From DASPFV01 sp035620975 (GTDB lineage Bacteria > Acidobacteriota > Vicinamibacteria > Vicinamibacterales > 2-12-FULL-66-21): a DNA stretch of 11,932 bases. The notes beneath the pieces were generated by a model. The model had not been told where the DNA came from. It was given only the letters and a program-made list of their open reading frames with translations, and did not search any database. Within the stretch, counting starts at the first letter, position 1, and each line of letters opens with the position of its first letter. The position numbers and the translations under genes are program-made. Below are positions 1-8,170 of this stretch, piece after piece. Where the stretch lies: assembly GCA_035620975.1 (NCBI GenBank), contig DASPFV010000113.1, positions 1 through 11,932 on the forward strand, read 5' to 3'.

Positions 1-1
1 C

Positions 2-520
2 CCGCTCGAAGGCCTGCTGATGGGCACGCGCGCGGGGGACCTGGACGCCTCGATCCTCGAGTACCTGAGCCACAAGGAAGGACTGTCGCTCACCGAGATC
101 GACTCGATGCTCAACAAGCAGTCCGGGCTGCTCGGCGTCTCGGGGCTCACGGGCGACATGCGCGACCTGCTCGCGGAGGTCGCGGAGACCGGGGACCGGC
201 GGGCGCGCCTCGCGATCGACCTGTTCTGCTATCGGGTGCGGAAGTACATCGGCGCCTACGTCGCGGTGCTGGGCGGGGCGGACGCGGTGATCTTCACCGG
301 CGGCATCGGCGCGAATGCGCCGGAGATCCGGCGGCGCGCCGTCGAAGGACTCGAATGCCTGGGCCTGCGGCTCGACGGGGACCGGAACGAGCGGATGGTG
401 GATGGGCGCGCCGGCGAGATCAGCTCGGCCGGGTCCACCCTGCGGGCCTTCGTCATCCCGACCGACGAGGAGCTGCTGATCGCCCGCGACACCTGTCGGA
501 TCGTGACGCCCCCCGCCTGA
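2..520 (+). CDS. ackA: Acetate kinase, C-terminal part (5' end outside window)
   Basis: Acetate kinase interconverts acetate + ATP and acetyl phosphate + ADP in the cytoplasm, usually with phosphotransacetylase. The open frame enters from the left edge with no start codon in the window, and about 172 residues remain of a family length near 400. Family hallmarks are visible: PLEGLLMGTRAGDLD at the very start (the conserved T-PLEG-MMGTR-GD region), the NKQSGLLGVSG stretch, the nucleotide-binding FTGGIGANAPEIRR segment, and the late IPTDEELLIARDT motif. The stop is TGA at 518-520. It converges with the VIT-like gene, with only 15 nt between the two stop codons. The family assignment is very secure; whether pta or a phosphoketolase gene lies upstream cannot be seen. 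Confidence 0.96.
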   Translation, partial: PLEGLLMGTRAGDLDASILEYLSHKEGLSLTEIDSMLNKQSGLLGVSGLTGDMRDLLAEVAETGDRRARLAIDLFCYRVRKYIGAYVAVLGGADAVIFTGGIGANAPEIRRRAVEGLECLGLRLDGDRNERMVDGRAGEISSAGSTLRAFVIPTDEELLIARDTCRIVTPPA

Positions 521-527
521 GAGGCGG
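513..527. terminator. Short hairpin between convergent genes (possible terminator)
   Basis: A perfect 6-bp inverted repeat, CCGCCT-GAG-AGGCGG, overlaps the acetate kinase stop codon and lies just before the convergent VIT-like stop. A second overlapping GCGG/CCGC hairpin is possible immediately after it. No T-run follows on either strand, so intrinsic termination is doubtful. The only support is its position between convergent genes. Confidence 0.3.
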
Positions 528-535
528 CTCGCCGC

Positions 536-1192
536 TCATCCGCCGAGGGCGATGGTGACCACGACCAGCCCCACGCCCAGGGCGACCATCGCGACGCCGG
601 TGACGAGCGGCCGGAACCCCGCGTAGCGCGCCAACCGCCAGCCGCCCACGAAGAGCAGCGCGAGCGCCACCGCGTTCGAGACGCGCAGGGCGCGCAGCGG
701 CTCCTGGATGACCATGAACGGCAGGGCGACGGGGAACGTCGACAGGAACACGAGCAGCAGCACGGCCATCGCTGCGCGGGCGTCCCCGAGCGAGAGCCGG
801 GGGCGGCCGGGGAGGGGGCGCGCCGCGATCACGGCGCGCAACCGGTCCACGTCCCCGGGCTGCAGCACCTCCGCGACCTCCTCCACCAGCCCGTCACGCA
901 CGATGGCGTTCGCTTCCGCGACGCTCGACGCGCGCTGCACCCGCTGCCACAGGGCGATGCGGCGTCCGCGCTCGGCCAGCACCGCGATGAGGTACATCAC
1001 CGCATCGACGATGCCCCAGGCCAGGTTGCAGCCGAGGGCGGCGATCAGCATGGTGCGTACTTCGGTCCGGCCCCCTTCGGCGACGCTCAGGGTGCACGTG
1101 AACGACAGCACCATGATGAGGCCGAACAGGACCTCGCCGTGGCGCTCGACGGGGCTGAGCGCCGGGCCGCGGCCCCGGGTGTCGCCGGTCAC
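536..1192 (-). CDS. VIT/CCC1-like integral membrane protein, last gene of RND operon
   Basis: This 218-aa membrane protein resembles the VIT1/CCC1 (DUF125) family, whose known members move Fe2+ or Mn2+ across membranes. Visible: a first helix with EVLFGLIMVLSFTCTLSVAE (about 20-39), a second helix (about 46-72, ALGCNLAWGIVDAVMYL), a 60-residue hydrophilic, acid-rich linker (EEVAEVL near 104-110), then helices near 137-160, 167-186 and 195-216 with LPFMVIQEPLRALRVSNA. That is five helices, as in VIT1. The GTG start at 1192 is chosen because it overlaps the stop of the channel gene in a GTGA junction and keeps the residues before helix 1; an internal ATG at 1114 would cut into that helix. No strong Shine-Dalgarno is seen, so translation probably depends on coupling. 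The fold assignment is good; metal transport is family inference and the substrate is unknown. Confidence 0.8.
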   Translation of the reverse strand: MTGDTRGRGPALSPVERHGEVLFGLIMVLSFTCTLSVAEGGRTEVRTMLIAALGCNLAWGIVDAVMYLIAVLAERGRRIALWQRVQRASSVAEANAIVRDGLVEEVAEVLQPGDVDRLRAVIAARPLPGRPRLSLGDARAAMAVLLLVFLSTFPVALPFMVIQEPLRALRVSNAVALALLFVGGWRLARYAGFRPLVTGVAMVALGVGLVVVTIALGG

Positions 1193-2586
1193 TCCGGCGG
1201 GGCCGCGGCGGTCGAGTCCTGCTGCCAGCCGCCGCCCAGCGCCCGGTACAGGTTCACGTACGCCAGCAGTCGCTGGCGCCGCGAGTCGGCCGCGGACAGC
1301 TCCGAGTCGAACAGGCTGCGCTGTGCGTCGAGCACCTCGAGGAACGGCGCCACCCCGCCCTCGTAGCGCGTCTCGGCGAGGCGGAGTGAGATGCTGTTGT
1401 AGACCACCTGCGAGTCGAGCGAGGCGGTGCGGTCGCCGGCGAGGCGGACGGCCACCAACGCGTTCTCGGTCTCCTGCAGCGCGCGGAGCACCGCACCGCG
1501 GTACGCCAGCACGCCCTGGCGCATGCGCGACTCGGAGACCTTCACGTTGGCACGCAACCGCCCGCCCTCGAACAGCGGCTGGAGCAGGCTGCCGCCCGCG
1601 CCCCAGGCCGCGCCCTCTCCGGAGAAGATGCCGGTCAGCTCGCGGCTGGCGAAGCCGAGAAACCCGGTGAGCGAGATGTTCGGGAAGAGCAGGGCCTTGG
1701 CGACGCCGACGTCGGCGGTGACGGCGGCGAGCGAGGCCTCCGCCGCCCGCAGGTCGGGCCGGCGCTCCAGGATTGCCGACGGCAGGCCGGCCGGGACCGA
1801 CGCCGGCAGTGGCTGCGTCTCGAGCGTCCGGCCGCGCGGCACGGCGCCCGGGGCACGCCCGAGCAGCACGCTCAACGCGTTTTCCTGGCGCGTCACCTGC
1901 TCCTGGAGATTGACCACGGCGGTGCGCGCCTGTTCGTACTGGGCCTGCGCCTGGCGGTAGTCGATCTCCCCGGTGACGCCGCCGTCGAAGCGCTGCTTCG
2001 CGAGGTCCACGTACTGGCGCCGCGACTCGGCCGTCCGTCCCGCGATCTCGAGCTGGAGGTCCGACGTGCGCAGGTCGACGTACGCCGTGGCCACCGCGGA
2101 TACGAGCGCGAGCACCACGCCGCGGCGTCCCTCTTCGGTCGCCAGCAGCAGGGCGCGGTCGCGCTCCGATGCCCGTCGGACGCGGCCGAACAGGTCGAGC
2201 TGCCACGACACCCCGACGCCGGCGCTGATGATGTCGCTGGTGAGGTCGCCGAACTCGTCGCGGCTGGCGCCGGCGCCCGCGCTGAGCCAGGGGTACAACT
2301 CGGCGCGCGTGATGCGCAGGCGGGCCTCCGCTTCCGTGACCCGCTCCGCGGCGATCTGGAGATCCGGGTTCTGCTCGAGCGCGGTGCGCACCAGCTGCTG
2401 CAACGTGGTGTCCTGGAACACCCGCCACCAGGGGAGGTCCGCGAATGTGGTATCGGGCGGGGTGGTGTCGCGCGCCAGCGAGTCGTACCACGTCTCCGGC
2501 GTGGGCAGCTCCGGCCGCTCGTAGTTGGGGCCGAGTTTGCAGGCGCCGAGCGCGAGCAGCAGCGGAAGCAGGTGACGTGCGCGCAT
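1189..2586 (-). CDS. Outer-membrane efflux channel lipoprotein, NodT/OprM family
   Basis: This 465-aa protein is the outer-membrane exit duct of the tripartite pump and, by family, a TolC-like trimer spanning outer membrane and periplasm. The N-terminus is a lipoprotein signal with lipobox LGAC (Cys16), followed by KLGPNYERP, the typical NodT start. Two OEP repeats are visible: SWQLDLFGRVRR (127-138) with RFDGGVTGEIDYRQAQ (199-214) in the first, and PSAILERRPDLRAAE (269-283), LFEGGR (338-343) and RYEGGVAPFLEVLDAQ (407-422) in the second. It ends YRALGGGW plus a short Ala/Pro tail. The ATG start at 2586 is preceded by AAAGGG 8 nt upstream, inside the end of the RND gene, with one base between stop and start. 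Its own stop overlaps the VIT-like start. Length is normal for OprM. Confidence 0.95.
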   Translation of the reverse strand: MRARHLLPLLLALGACKLGPNYERPELPTPETWYDSLARDTTPPDTTFADLPWWRVFQDTTLQQLVRTALEQNPDLQIAAERVTEAEARLRITRAELYPWLSAGAGASRDEFGDLTSDIISAGVGVSWQLDLFGRVRRASERDRALLLATEEGRRGVVLALVSAVATAYVDLRTSDLQLEIAGRTAESRRQYVDLAKQRFDGGVTGEIDYRQAQAQYEQARTAVVNLQEQVTRQENALSVLLGRAPGAVPRGRTLETQPLPASVPAGLPSAILERRPDLRAAEASLAAVTADVGVAKALLFPNISLTGFLGFASRELTGIFSGEGAAWGAGGSLLQPLFEGGRLRANVKVSESRMRQGVLAYRGAVLRALQETENALVAVRLAGDRTASLDSQVVYNSISLRLAETRYEGGVAPFLEVLDAQRSLFDSELSAADSRRQRLLAYVNLYRALGGGWQQDSTAAAPPE

Positions 2587-2587
2587 C

Positions 2588-5500
2588 TCAGTGACCCTTT
2601 GCCGCGGCGGGCGCGGCTGGTGCGGCCTCCGCCGCCTTGGGGGCGCCGCCGAGACGCTCGGCGAGCCCCTGGACGAAGGCGTACAGGCCGGGGATCAGGA
2701 ACACGCCGAGCGCGGTGGCGGCGAGCATGCCGGCGAAAACCGACACGCCCATCACGTTCTGGCCATTCGACCCCGACCCCGACGCGAGCATCAGCGGCAC
2801 GACGCCGAGGATGAAAGCGAAGGAGGTCATCAGGATGGGGCGGAAGCGCAGTTTGGCCGACGTCAGGGCCGCCTCCATCACGGGCATCCCTTCCTCGCGT
2901 TTCATCTTCGCGAACTCGACGATGAGGATGGCGTTCTTCGCCGCGAGGCCGATCAGTGTGATCAGGCCGATCTGCGTGAAGACGTTGAGCTCATAGCCCG
3001 CGATCCACAGGCCGACGAAGGCGCCGAACGCGGCGAGCGGTGTCCCCAGCAGCACGCTGAAGGGCAGCGACCAGCTCTCGTACATCGCGGCGAGGAGCAG
3101 GAAGACGAACACGATCGCCATGACGAAGGTCGGCAGGGCGGGCGGCGCGGTGGCCTCCTGGTACGAGAAGCCCGACCACTCGATCCCCATCTCGGCAGGC
3201 AGGGTCGCGGCCGCCACCTCCCGCAGCGCCTGCATCGCCTGGCCGGAGCTGTAGCCGGGGGCGGGCGAGCCGTTCAGGACCACCGACCGGAAGAGGTTGT
3301 ATCGGGTGACCTCCTCGGCGCCGCTGGCATTCCGCGCTGTGACGAGCGCACCGAGCGGCACCATCTGACGCGTCGTCTGGGAGCGCACGAAGAAGTCATT
3401 GATGTTCTGGGCGCTGCGGCGGAAGCCGGAATCCGCCTGCACGTAGACGCGGTAGACACGGCCGAAGCGGTTGAAGTCGTTGACGTACACGCCGCCCAGC
3501 GCGGTCTGGAGCGTCATGAACACGTCATTGATCGCGACGCCCTGCGAGCGCGCCTGCTCGCGGTTCACGTCCACTGCCACCTGGGGGACCGTCGGGTCGA
3601 ACGTGGTCGTGACGCCGGCGATCTCGGGACGCTGGCGCGCGGCCGCGATGTACTCGCGCGCGCGCTGCCCCAGATCCGCGATGGACATCTGGCCCGAGCG
3701 GTCCTGGACGACCATCATGAACCCGCCGGCGGCCCCGAAGCCGGGGATGGTCGGCGGGGTGTAGGGGAAGATGACCGCCTCGGAAAGGCCCTGGAGGCGC
3801 TGTTGCAGGCGCCGCGTGATGGCGAGGACGTCCCCCTCCGCGCCCGGCCGCTCCTCCCAGGGCTTCAGCCGCACCGCGAAGGTGGCCACGTAGGGCGTGT
3901 TCGCGAGCGACAGGAAGTTGGTGCCGAGCATCGTGTTGTAGGAGTCCACCATCTCCTCTTCGGCGATGGCGGCCTCGACCTGGCGCGCGACCTCGCCCGT
4001 GCGCTGGAGCGACGCGGCGCTCGGCAGCTGCAGGTGGACCAGGAAGATCCCCAGGTCCTCATCCGGGACGAACCCGCCGGGGAGGAACTTCGCCACGCCG
4101 CCGGCGCCCACCGCGAACGCCACGACGGCGAGGATGGCGAAGATCGACTTGCGCACCAGCCCGCCGGCGAGCCCGACGTACTTGCCGGTGACCTTCTCGA
4201 AGCCGCGGTTGAACGCCCCGAAGAACTTCCCGAGCGGGCCCTTCGGCGCCTGGCCGCCGGGCTTCAGCAGCAGGGCCGCGAGCGCCGGGCTCAGCGTCAG
4301 GGCGTTGAAGGCCGAAATGAGCACGGACAGCGCGATGGTGATCGCGAACTGCATGTACAGCTGGCCCGTGAGGCCGCCGACGAACGCCACCGGGATGAAC
4401 ACCGCCGATAGAATGAATGCGATGCCGATGACCGGGGCCGACACCTCCTTCATCGCCTGGACGGTGGCATCCTTCGGACTCATCCCGTGCTCGATATGGT
4501 GCATCACCGCTTCGACCACGACGATCGCGTCGTCCACCACGATGCCGATCGCCAGCACCAGGCCGAAGAGCGTGAGGACGTTGATGGTGAACCCGAGCAT
4601 CGGGAAGAAGATCAGCGCGCCCACCAGCGAGACCGGCACCGTGAGCAGCGGGATCAGCGTCGCGCGCCAGCTCTGCAGGAAGATGAAGACCACGAGGATC
4701 ACGAGGAAGACAGCCTCGTACAGGGTCTTCATCACCTCGTGGATGGAGGCCTCGACCGCCGGCGTCGTGTCGTAGGTGATCTTGTAGTCGATCCCGTCGG
4801 GGAACCGGGCCTTCTGCTCCTCCAGGACGTGATAGATCTGCTCCGCGGACTGGACCTGGTTGGCCCCCGGCAGCAGGAAGACCTGGAGCACCGCCGCCGG
4901 CTGGCCGTTGAGCCGGGCGTCGGTGCCGTAGAACTCGTTGCCAAGCTCGACCCGGCCGACGTCGCGGATGCGGACCTCGCCACCTTCGCCCGCGGAGCGG
5001 ACGATGATGTTGGCGAACTCCTCGGGCGTGGTGAAGCGGCCGGGGGCGCGGACGGTGTAGGTGAATTCCTGGCCCCGCGGCGCGGGCTCGCCGCCGATCT
5101 GGCCCGCGGGGGCCTGGAGGTTCTGCTCCTTGATGGCGTTGACGACATCCGTGGCCGATAGCCCGAGCTGGGCCAGGCGGTCCGGCCGCACCCACACCCG
5201 CATCCCGTACTCGGAGCCGCCGATCAGGTCCGCCTGCGCCACCCCGGGGACCCGCAGGATGGCGTCGCGGAGGTTGAGGACGGCGAAGTTGTTCAGGAAG
5301 GTCCCGTCGTACGCGCCGGTCGGCGAGTAGACCGAGACCAGCATCAGGATGGACGGGTTGACCTTCTTGACGATGACGCCCTGCTGGGTCACCTCGATCG
5401 GCAGGCGCGACGACGCCCAGCCCACGCGGTTCTGCGCCAGGACGTTCGCCATGTCGCGGTCCATGCCGACCCGGAAGGTCACGTCCATCTGGAGCTGGCC

Positions 5501-5755
5501 GTCGCTGGTGTTGAGCGACTTGAGATAGAGCATGTTGTCGACGCCGTTCATCTGCTGCTCGATCGGCGTGGCGACGGACTGCTCCACGATCTCGGCGTTG
5601 GCGCCCGGATAGCGGGTCGTCACCTTGATGGTCGGCGGCGCGAGCCCCGGGTACTGCTCGACCGGGAGCCGCGAGGCGGCGACCGCGCCGACGATCACCA
5701 TGAGGATGGAGATCACCATGGCGACGATGGGTCGCCGAATGAAGAAATTGGACAT
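2588..5755 (-). CDS. RND multidrug efflux pump, inner-membrane subunit (AcrB/MexB, HAE1 type)
   Basis: This 1055-aa proton/drug antiporter is the inner-membrane engine of the tripartite pump; length matches AcrB (1049). It opens MSNFFIRRPIVAMV, the usual start of the family. The proton-relay residues are in place: Asp408-Asp409 in GIVVDDAIVVVEA (TM4) and Lys940 in GLAAKNAILIVEFAK (TM10), with FRPILMTS near 971-978. LPVEQYP (30-36) and GFVPDEDLGIF (561-571) are standard. The two DD/AAKNA landmarks point to HAE1 drug efflux rather than HME heavy-metal pumps, but substrate cannot be read from sequence. The last 20 residues are an Ala/Pro/Lys tail. The ATG at 5755 follows the adaptor stop by 18 nt. 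No frameshift or missing core motif is seen. Confidence 0.97.
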   Translation of the reverse strand: MSNFFIRRPIVAMVISILMVIVGAVAASRLPVEQYPGLAPPTIKVTTRYPGANAEIVEQSVATPIEQQMNGVDNMLYLKSLNTSDGQLQMDVTFRVGMDRDMANVLAQNRVGWASSRLPIEVTQQGVIVKKVNPSILMLVSVYSPTGAYDGTFLNNFAVLNLRDAILRVPGVAQADLIGGSEYGMRVWVRPDRLAQLGLSATDVVNAIKEQNLQAPAGQIGGEPAPRGQEFTYTVRAPGRFTTPEEFANIIVRSAGEGGEVRIRDVGRVELGNEFYGTDARLNGQPAAVLQVFLLPGANQVQSAEQIYHVLEEQKARFPDGIDYKITYDTTPAVEASIHEVMKTLYEAVFLVILVVFIFLQSWRATLIPLLTVPVSLVGALIFFPMLGFTINVLTLFGLVLAIGIVVDDAIVVVEAVMHHIEHGMSPKDATVQAMKEVSAPVIGIAFILSAVFIPVAFVGGLTGQLYMQFAITIALSVLISAFNALTLSPALAALLLKPGGQAPKGPLGKFFGAFNRGFEKVTGKYVGLAGGLVRKSIFAILAVVAFAVGAGGVAKFLPGGFVPDEDLGIFLVHLQLPSAASLQRTGEVARQVEAAIAEEEMVDSYNTMLGTNFLSLANTPYVATFAVRLKPWEERPGAEGDVLAITRRLQQRLQGLSEAVIFPYTPPTIPGFGAAGGFMMVVQDRSGQMSIADLGQRAREYIAAARQRPEIAGVTTTFDPTVPQVAVDVNREQARSQGVAINDVFMTLQTALGGVYVNDFNRFGRVYRVYVQADSGFRRSAQNINDFFVRSQTTRQMVPLGALVTARNASGAEEVTRYNLFRSVVLNGSPAPGYSSGQAMQALREVAAATLPAEMGIEWSGFSYQEATAPPALPTFVMAIVFVFLLLAAMYESWSLPFSVLLGTPLAAFGAFVGLWIAGYELNVFTQIGLITLIGLAAKNAILIVEFAKMKREEGMPVMEAALTSAKLRFRPILMTSFAFILGVVPLMLASGSGSNGQNVMGVSVFAGMLAATALGVFLIPGLYAFVQGLAERLGGAPKAAEAAPAAPAAAKGH
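2595..2600 (-). promoter_or_regulatory. Ribosome binding site of the channel gene, inside the RND gene
   Basis: AAAGGG (reading the minus strand) lies 8 nt before the ATG at 2586 and within the last codons of the RND pump gene. With the TGAGATG stop/start junction it indicates translational coupling and fixes the start of the channel gene. Confidence 0.65.
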
Positions 5756-5773
5756 GGAGTCGGTCCGCCTCGG

Positions 5774-6973
5774 CTAGTTCGTGGCCGGCGCCGGCGCGGG
5801 CGCGGGGGCGGTGTCGGGTCGCGCGGCCGCCGAGTCAGCGGGAGGTGTCCAGGGCCGCGCATTCACGACGACGCTGTCGCGCACGCGCTGGAGCCCCTCG
5901 ACCACGATCCGCTCGCCGGGGCGCAGGCCGCCCGTGATCACGCGGTCGTTGCCGAACGTCGCGGGCGACTCGACCGTGCGGAAGAAGACCCGGTTGGCGC
6001 TGTCCACCACCGCCACCCGGAACGTGCCCTGCAGCTCGCGCACCGCGCGCTGCGGCACGACGATGGCGCTGTCGAGCGAGCCCATCAGGAACCGTACGCG
6101 CGCGAACTGGCCGGGCCGGACGGACTTGGTGGGATTCGGGAACTTCACCTCCACCAGAAGCGCGCCGGTGTTCGGGTCCACCTGCCGGTCACCGAAGACG
6201 AAGTCTCCCTTCTGCGGATACCGGGACCCGTCGGCGAACGTCATGTCGAACGCCGCTCGGCCGCGGGTCAGCCGCTGTTCGCGGGTCAGGCCCTCCAGGC
6301 TGCGCTGGATCCGCAGGAACTCGGATTCGGGGATGCTGAAGCGGACATGGATCGGGTCCAGCTGGCTGATCTTCGTCAGGAGCGTGGGTTCGCCGCGGCC
6401 GACGAAGTTCCCGGGCAGCACCTCCGCCTTGCCGGCGAGCCCGCTCACCTCGGCGCGGATCCGCGTATAGCCCAGATTGAGCTGGGCCTGCTGGACGTCG
6501 GCCCGGGCGGCGGCCACCTGGGCCTGCGCCGCCTCCTGGGCACTGATGGCGTTGTCGAGCGTCTGCTGCGGGATGGCACGGCTCGCCGCGAGCGGACGAT
6601 AGCGGTTCACGTCGTTCGTCGCGCGCGTGAGCGCCGCCCGGGCCTCGGCGAGCCGGCTCTGCGCCTGCGTGAGCGCCGCCTGGTAGGTGGCGGGGTCGAT
6701 GGTGAACAACGGGTCGCCCCGCTTCACTTCGGAGCCGTCCTGATAGTGCTGTTGCTGGAGGATGCCTTCGACCCGCGCCCGTACCTCGAGCTCCACCGAG
6801 CCGCGCGTCTGACCGGTGTACTCGGCGTAGATCGGCACCGTGCTCTGCGCCACCGTCATCACCTGGACGTCGGGGGGCGGAGGCGGCGGGGGCTCCTTCT
6901 TACAGCCGGCCAGGACCGCGGGGCCGGCAGTGGCGACGAGCAGCATGACGGAGGGGAAACGGGTGACGCACAT
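5774..6973 (-). CDS. RND efflux periplasmic adaptor lipoprotein (MexA/AcrA, HlyD family)
   Basis: This 399-aa membrane-fusion protein links the RND pump to the outer-membrane channel. The signal peptide ends in lipobox LAGC (Cys24), so it is probably anchored to the inner membrane by lipid. A run of seven prolines follows at 28-34. Domains in order: first lipoyl half (about 58-95, VEGILQQQHYQDGSEVKRGD), alpha-helical hairpin (about 96-165, Ala/Gln-rich), second lipoyl half (166-203, LGYTRIRAEVSGLAGKAEV), beta-barrel (about 206-295, LDPIHVRFSIPESEFL), and the membrane-proximal domain (about 300-372, IVVPQRAVRELQG). The C-terminal 25 residues are Ala/Pro-rich. The ATG at 6973 is preceded by GAGGT about 10 nt upstream. 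It is the first gene of the pump operon, 18 nt before the pump gene. Confidence 0.95.
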   Translation of the reverse strand: MCVTRFPSVMLLVATAGPAVLAGCKKEPPPPPPPDVQVMTVAQSTVPIYAEYTGQTRGSVELEVRARVEGILQQQHYQDGSEVKRGDPLFTIDPATYQAALTQAQSRLAEARAALTRATNDVNRYRPLAASRAIPQQTLDNAISAQEAAQAQVAAARADVQQAQLNLGYTRIRAEVSGLAGKAEVLPGNFVGRGEPTLLTKISQLDPIHVRFSIPESEFLRIQRSLEGLTREQRLTRGRAAFDMTFADGSRYPQKGDFVFGDRQVDPNTGALLVEVKFPNPTKSVRPGQFARVRFLMGSLDSAIVVPQRAVRELQGTFRVAVVDSANRVFFRTVESPATFGNDRVITGGLRPGERIVVEGLQRVRDSVVVNARPWTPPADSAAARPDTAPAPAPAPATN

Positions 6974-7075
6974 GGCGGACAGGACCTCGGGAATGTGACG
7001 GAAGCCGCACGAAACTGGGAATCAGACTATCGGCGCTCAGATAAAGGTTTCATGAAGAATGTCTGAAGGCGCTGG
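6974..7075 (-). promoter_or_regulatory. Leader region of the efflux operon with AT-rich patch and small repeats
   Basis: This 102-nt gap separates the Omp85 stop from the adaptor start. It contains a patch (about 7040-7062) clearly richer in A/T than its surroundings, holding the 8-nt palindrome TTCATGAA (7049-7056). That patch is flanked by the inverted pair TCAGAC (7022-7027) and GTCTGA (7061-7066); GGCGCT occurs twice (7032-7037 and 7068-7073), 36 nt apart. Minus-strand GATAGT (7026-7031) or TTTATC (7040-7045) could serve as a -10 box, but neither has a good -35. A promoter/operator here is plausible for a pump operon; the exact elements are not resolved. Confidence 0.35.
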
Positions 7076-8167
7076 TCAGAACGCCTCCTCGATGGCGAAG
7101 TACACGCCCGACGTGTTCCTGCCGAACCCGAAGTCGGCGCGAATGTTGATCCGCTCCTTGGGGTCGAACAGGAAGCGCAGGCCGAAGCCCAGCGATGTCT
7201 TGACGTCGCGCAGCCGGTACTTGGAGTAGGAATCCGCTACGTCGCCGACGCCGGCGAAGACGACGAACCCGAGCCGCCAGAAGAGCGTCGTCCGGTACTC
7301 GGCCTGCGCCATGGTGTAGGTGCGGTCGCGATAGCGGCCCTCGTAGTAGCCGCGCATCCGTACTCCGCCGCCGAGCTTCGGCAGCTTGAAGTACGGCGGC
7401 TCGCCGCGCACCAGCGCCGTGTACGCCTGGATCCCGAGCACGTGACCTCCCACGGCCAGGTAGCGTCGCAAGTCGGCCACCGCCTCGGTGAAGTCGAACG
7501 AGCTGCCCAGCGCCGACGCGAACACGGTCACCCGTACCTCGGAGAAACCGCCACGCGACGGATAGAACACGTTGTCCCGCGAGTCCCACACGAAGTCGGC
7601 GCCGAGTCCCGACACCCACCCGCCGTCGCTCCCTCGGACGCTGTCGGTGAGCAGGAACCCGTTGCTCCCCAGGTCGGTGTTGGTCTGGTGCTCCCCCCGG
7701 TAGATGCCCCCGATCCGCAGTGCGCCGTCGCCCACGCGCCGCGTGAAGGTCCCCTCGAGGCTCAGCAGCTCCAGCAGGTACCCCGGGCTCCCGGTATCGG
7801 GCGTCGTGGGTCCGATGCCGTAGAACTTGTCGATGAACTCGCCGAAGGAGAGATCGACCGTAGCCGCGGTCCGGTTGGCGGACGCGTACAGGTCGTGCGA
7901 GAGTGTGACCTTGTACTGCTCGTTCGAGGTGTAGTACGCCGACAGCAGGACTTTGGAGGGACGCAGGACGGTGTCAGCGCCGGCCCTGAAGTACAGGATG
8001 CCCCCGACCCCGACCGCGAGCTCGGTTTCGGGCGAGTAGAACGCGTAGGGATACGCGAACACCCGCGGACCACGCCGCGGCGGCGTTGGGGCGGCCGTAT
8101 CGGGTGCCTGCGCCCCGGCGGGCGGCGCGAGCAGCGCCGCCAGCGTCAGCGCGGCGGCGGGTCGCAC
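7076..8167 (-). CDS. POTRA-less Omp85/BamA-family outer-membrane barrel protein
   Basis: This 363-aa outer-membrane protein has the Omp85 (bacterial surface antigen, D15) barrel. The signal peptide ends PPAGAQ-A near residue 20, followed by a short Pro-rich segment. The Omp85 signature pieces are visible: WDSRDNVFYPSRGGFSEV (194-211) and the loop-6 motif MRGYYEGRYRD (271-281), the counterpart of VRGF/Y. The C-terminus is an aromatic Phe, as barrel proteins recognised by BAM require. Only about 25 residues separate the signal from the first strand, so no POTRA domain fits, unlike BamA or TamA. The GTG start at 8167 lies 3 nt after the upstream stop and has no Shine-Dalgarno, so translation is likely coupled. 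Function is unknown: POTRA-less Omp85 proteins are not established general insertases. Confidence 0.85.
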   Translation of the reverse strand: MRPAAALTLAALLAPPAGAQAPDTAAPTPPRRGPRVFAYPYAFYSPETELAVGVGGILYFRAGADTVLRPSKVLLSAYYTSNEQYKVTLSHDLYASANRTAATVDLSFGEFIDKFYGIGPTTPDTGSPGYLLELLSLEGTFTRRVGDGALRIGGIYRGEHQTNTDLGSNGFLLTDSVRGSDGGWVSGLGADFVWDSRDNVFYPSRGGFSEVRVTVFASALGSSFDFTEAVADLRRYLAVGGHVLGIQAYTALVRGEPPYFKLPKLGGGVRMRGYYEGRYRDRTYTMAQAEYRTTLFWRLGFVVFAGVGDVADSYSKYRLRDVKTSLGFGLRFLFDPKERINIRADFGFGRNTSGVYFAIEEAF

Positions 8168-8170
8168 GGG

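Noticed and set aside
1193..2491. A long minus-strand frame that continues the VIT-like frame upstream, giving a 651-codon fusion
   Set aside because: Its first two thirds are Arg/Gly/Pro/Ala-rich with no family signature and lie fully on top of the well-supported channel gene; the real gene starts at the GTGA junction.
2591..4411. A 606-codon plus-strand open frame
   Set aside because: It is antisense to the RND pump gene, rich in Arg, His, Glu and Gly as expected of a GC-rich shadow, and shows no recognisable domain.
2588..5755. RND pump as a heavy-metal (HME, CzcA/CusA) exporter, suggested by the VIT-like neighbour
   Set aside because: The GIVVDDAIVVVE and GLAAKNAILIVEF motifs and AcrB-like length fit HAE1 drug pumps; the methionine-rich or CzcA-specific TM4 patterns are not seen.
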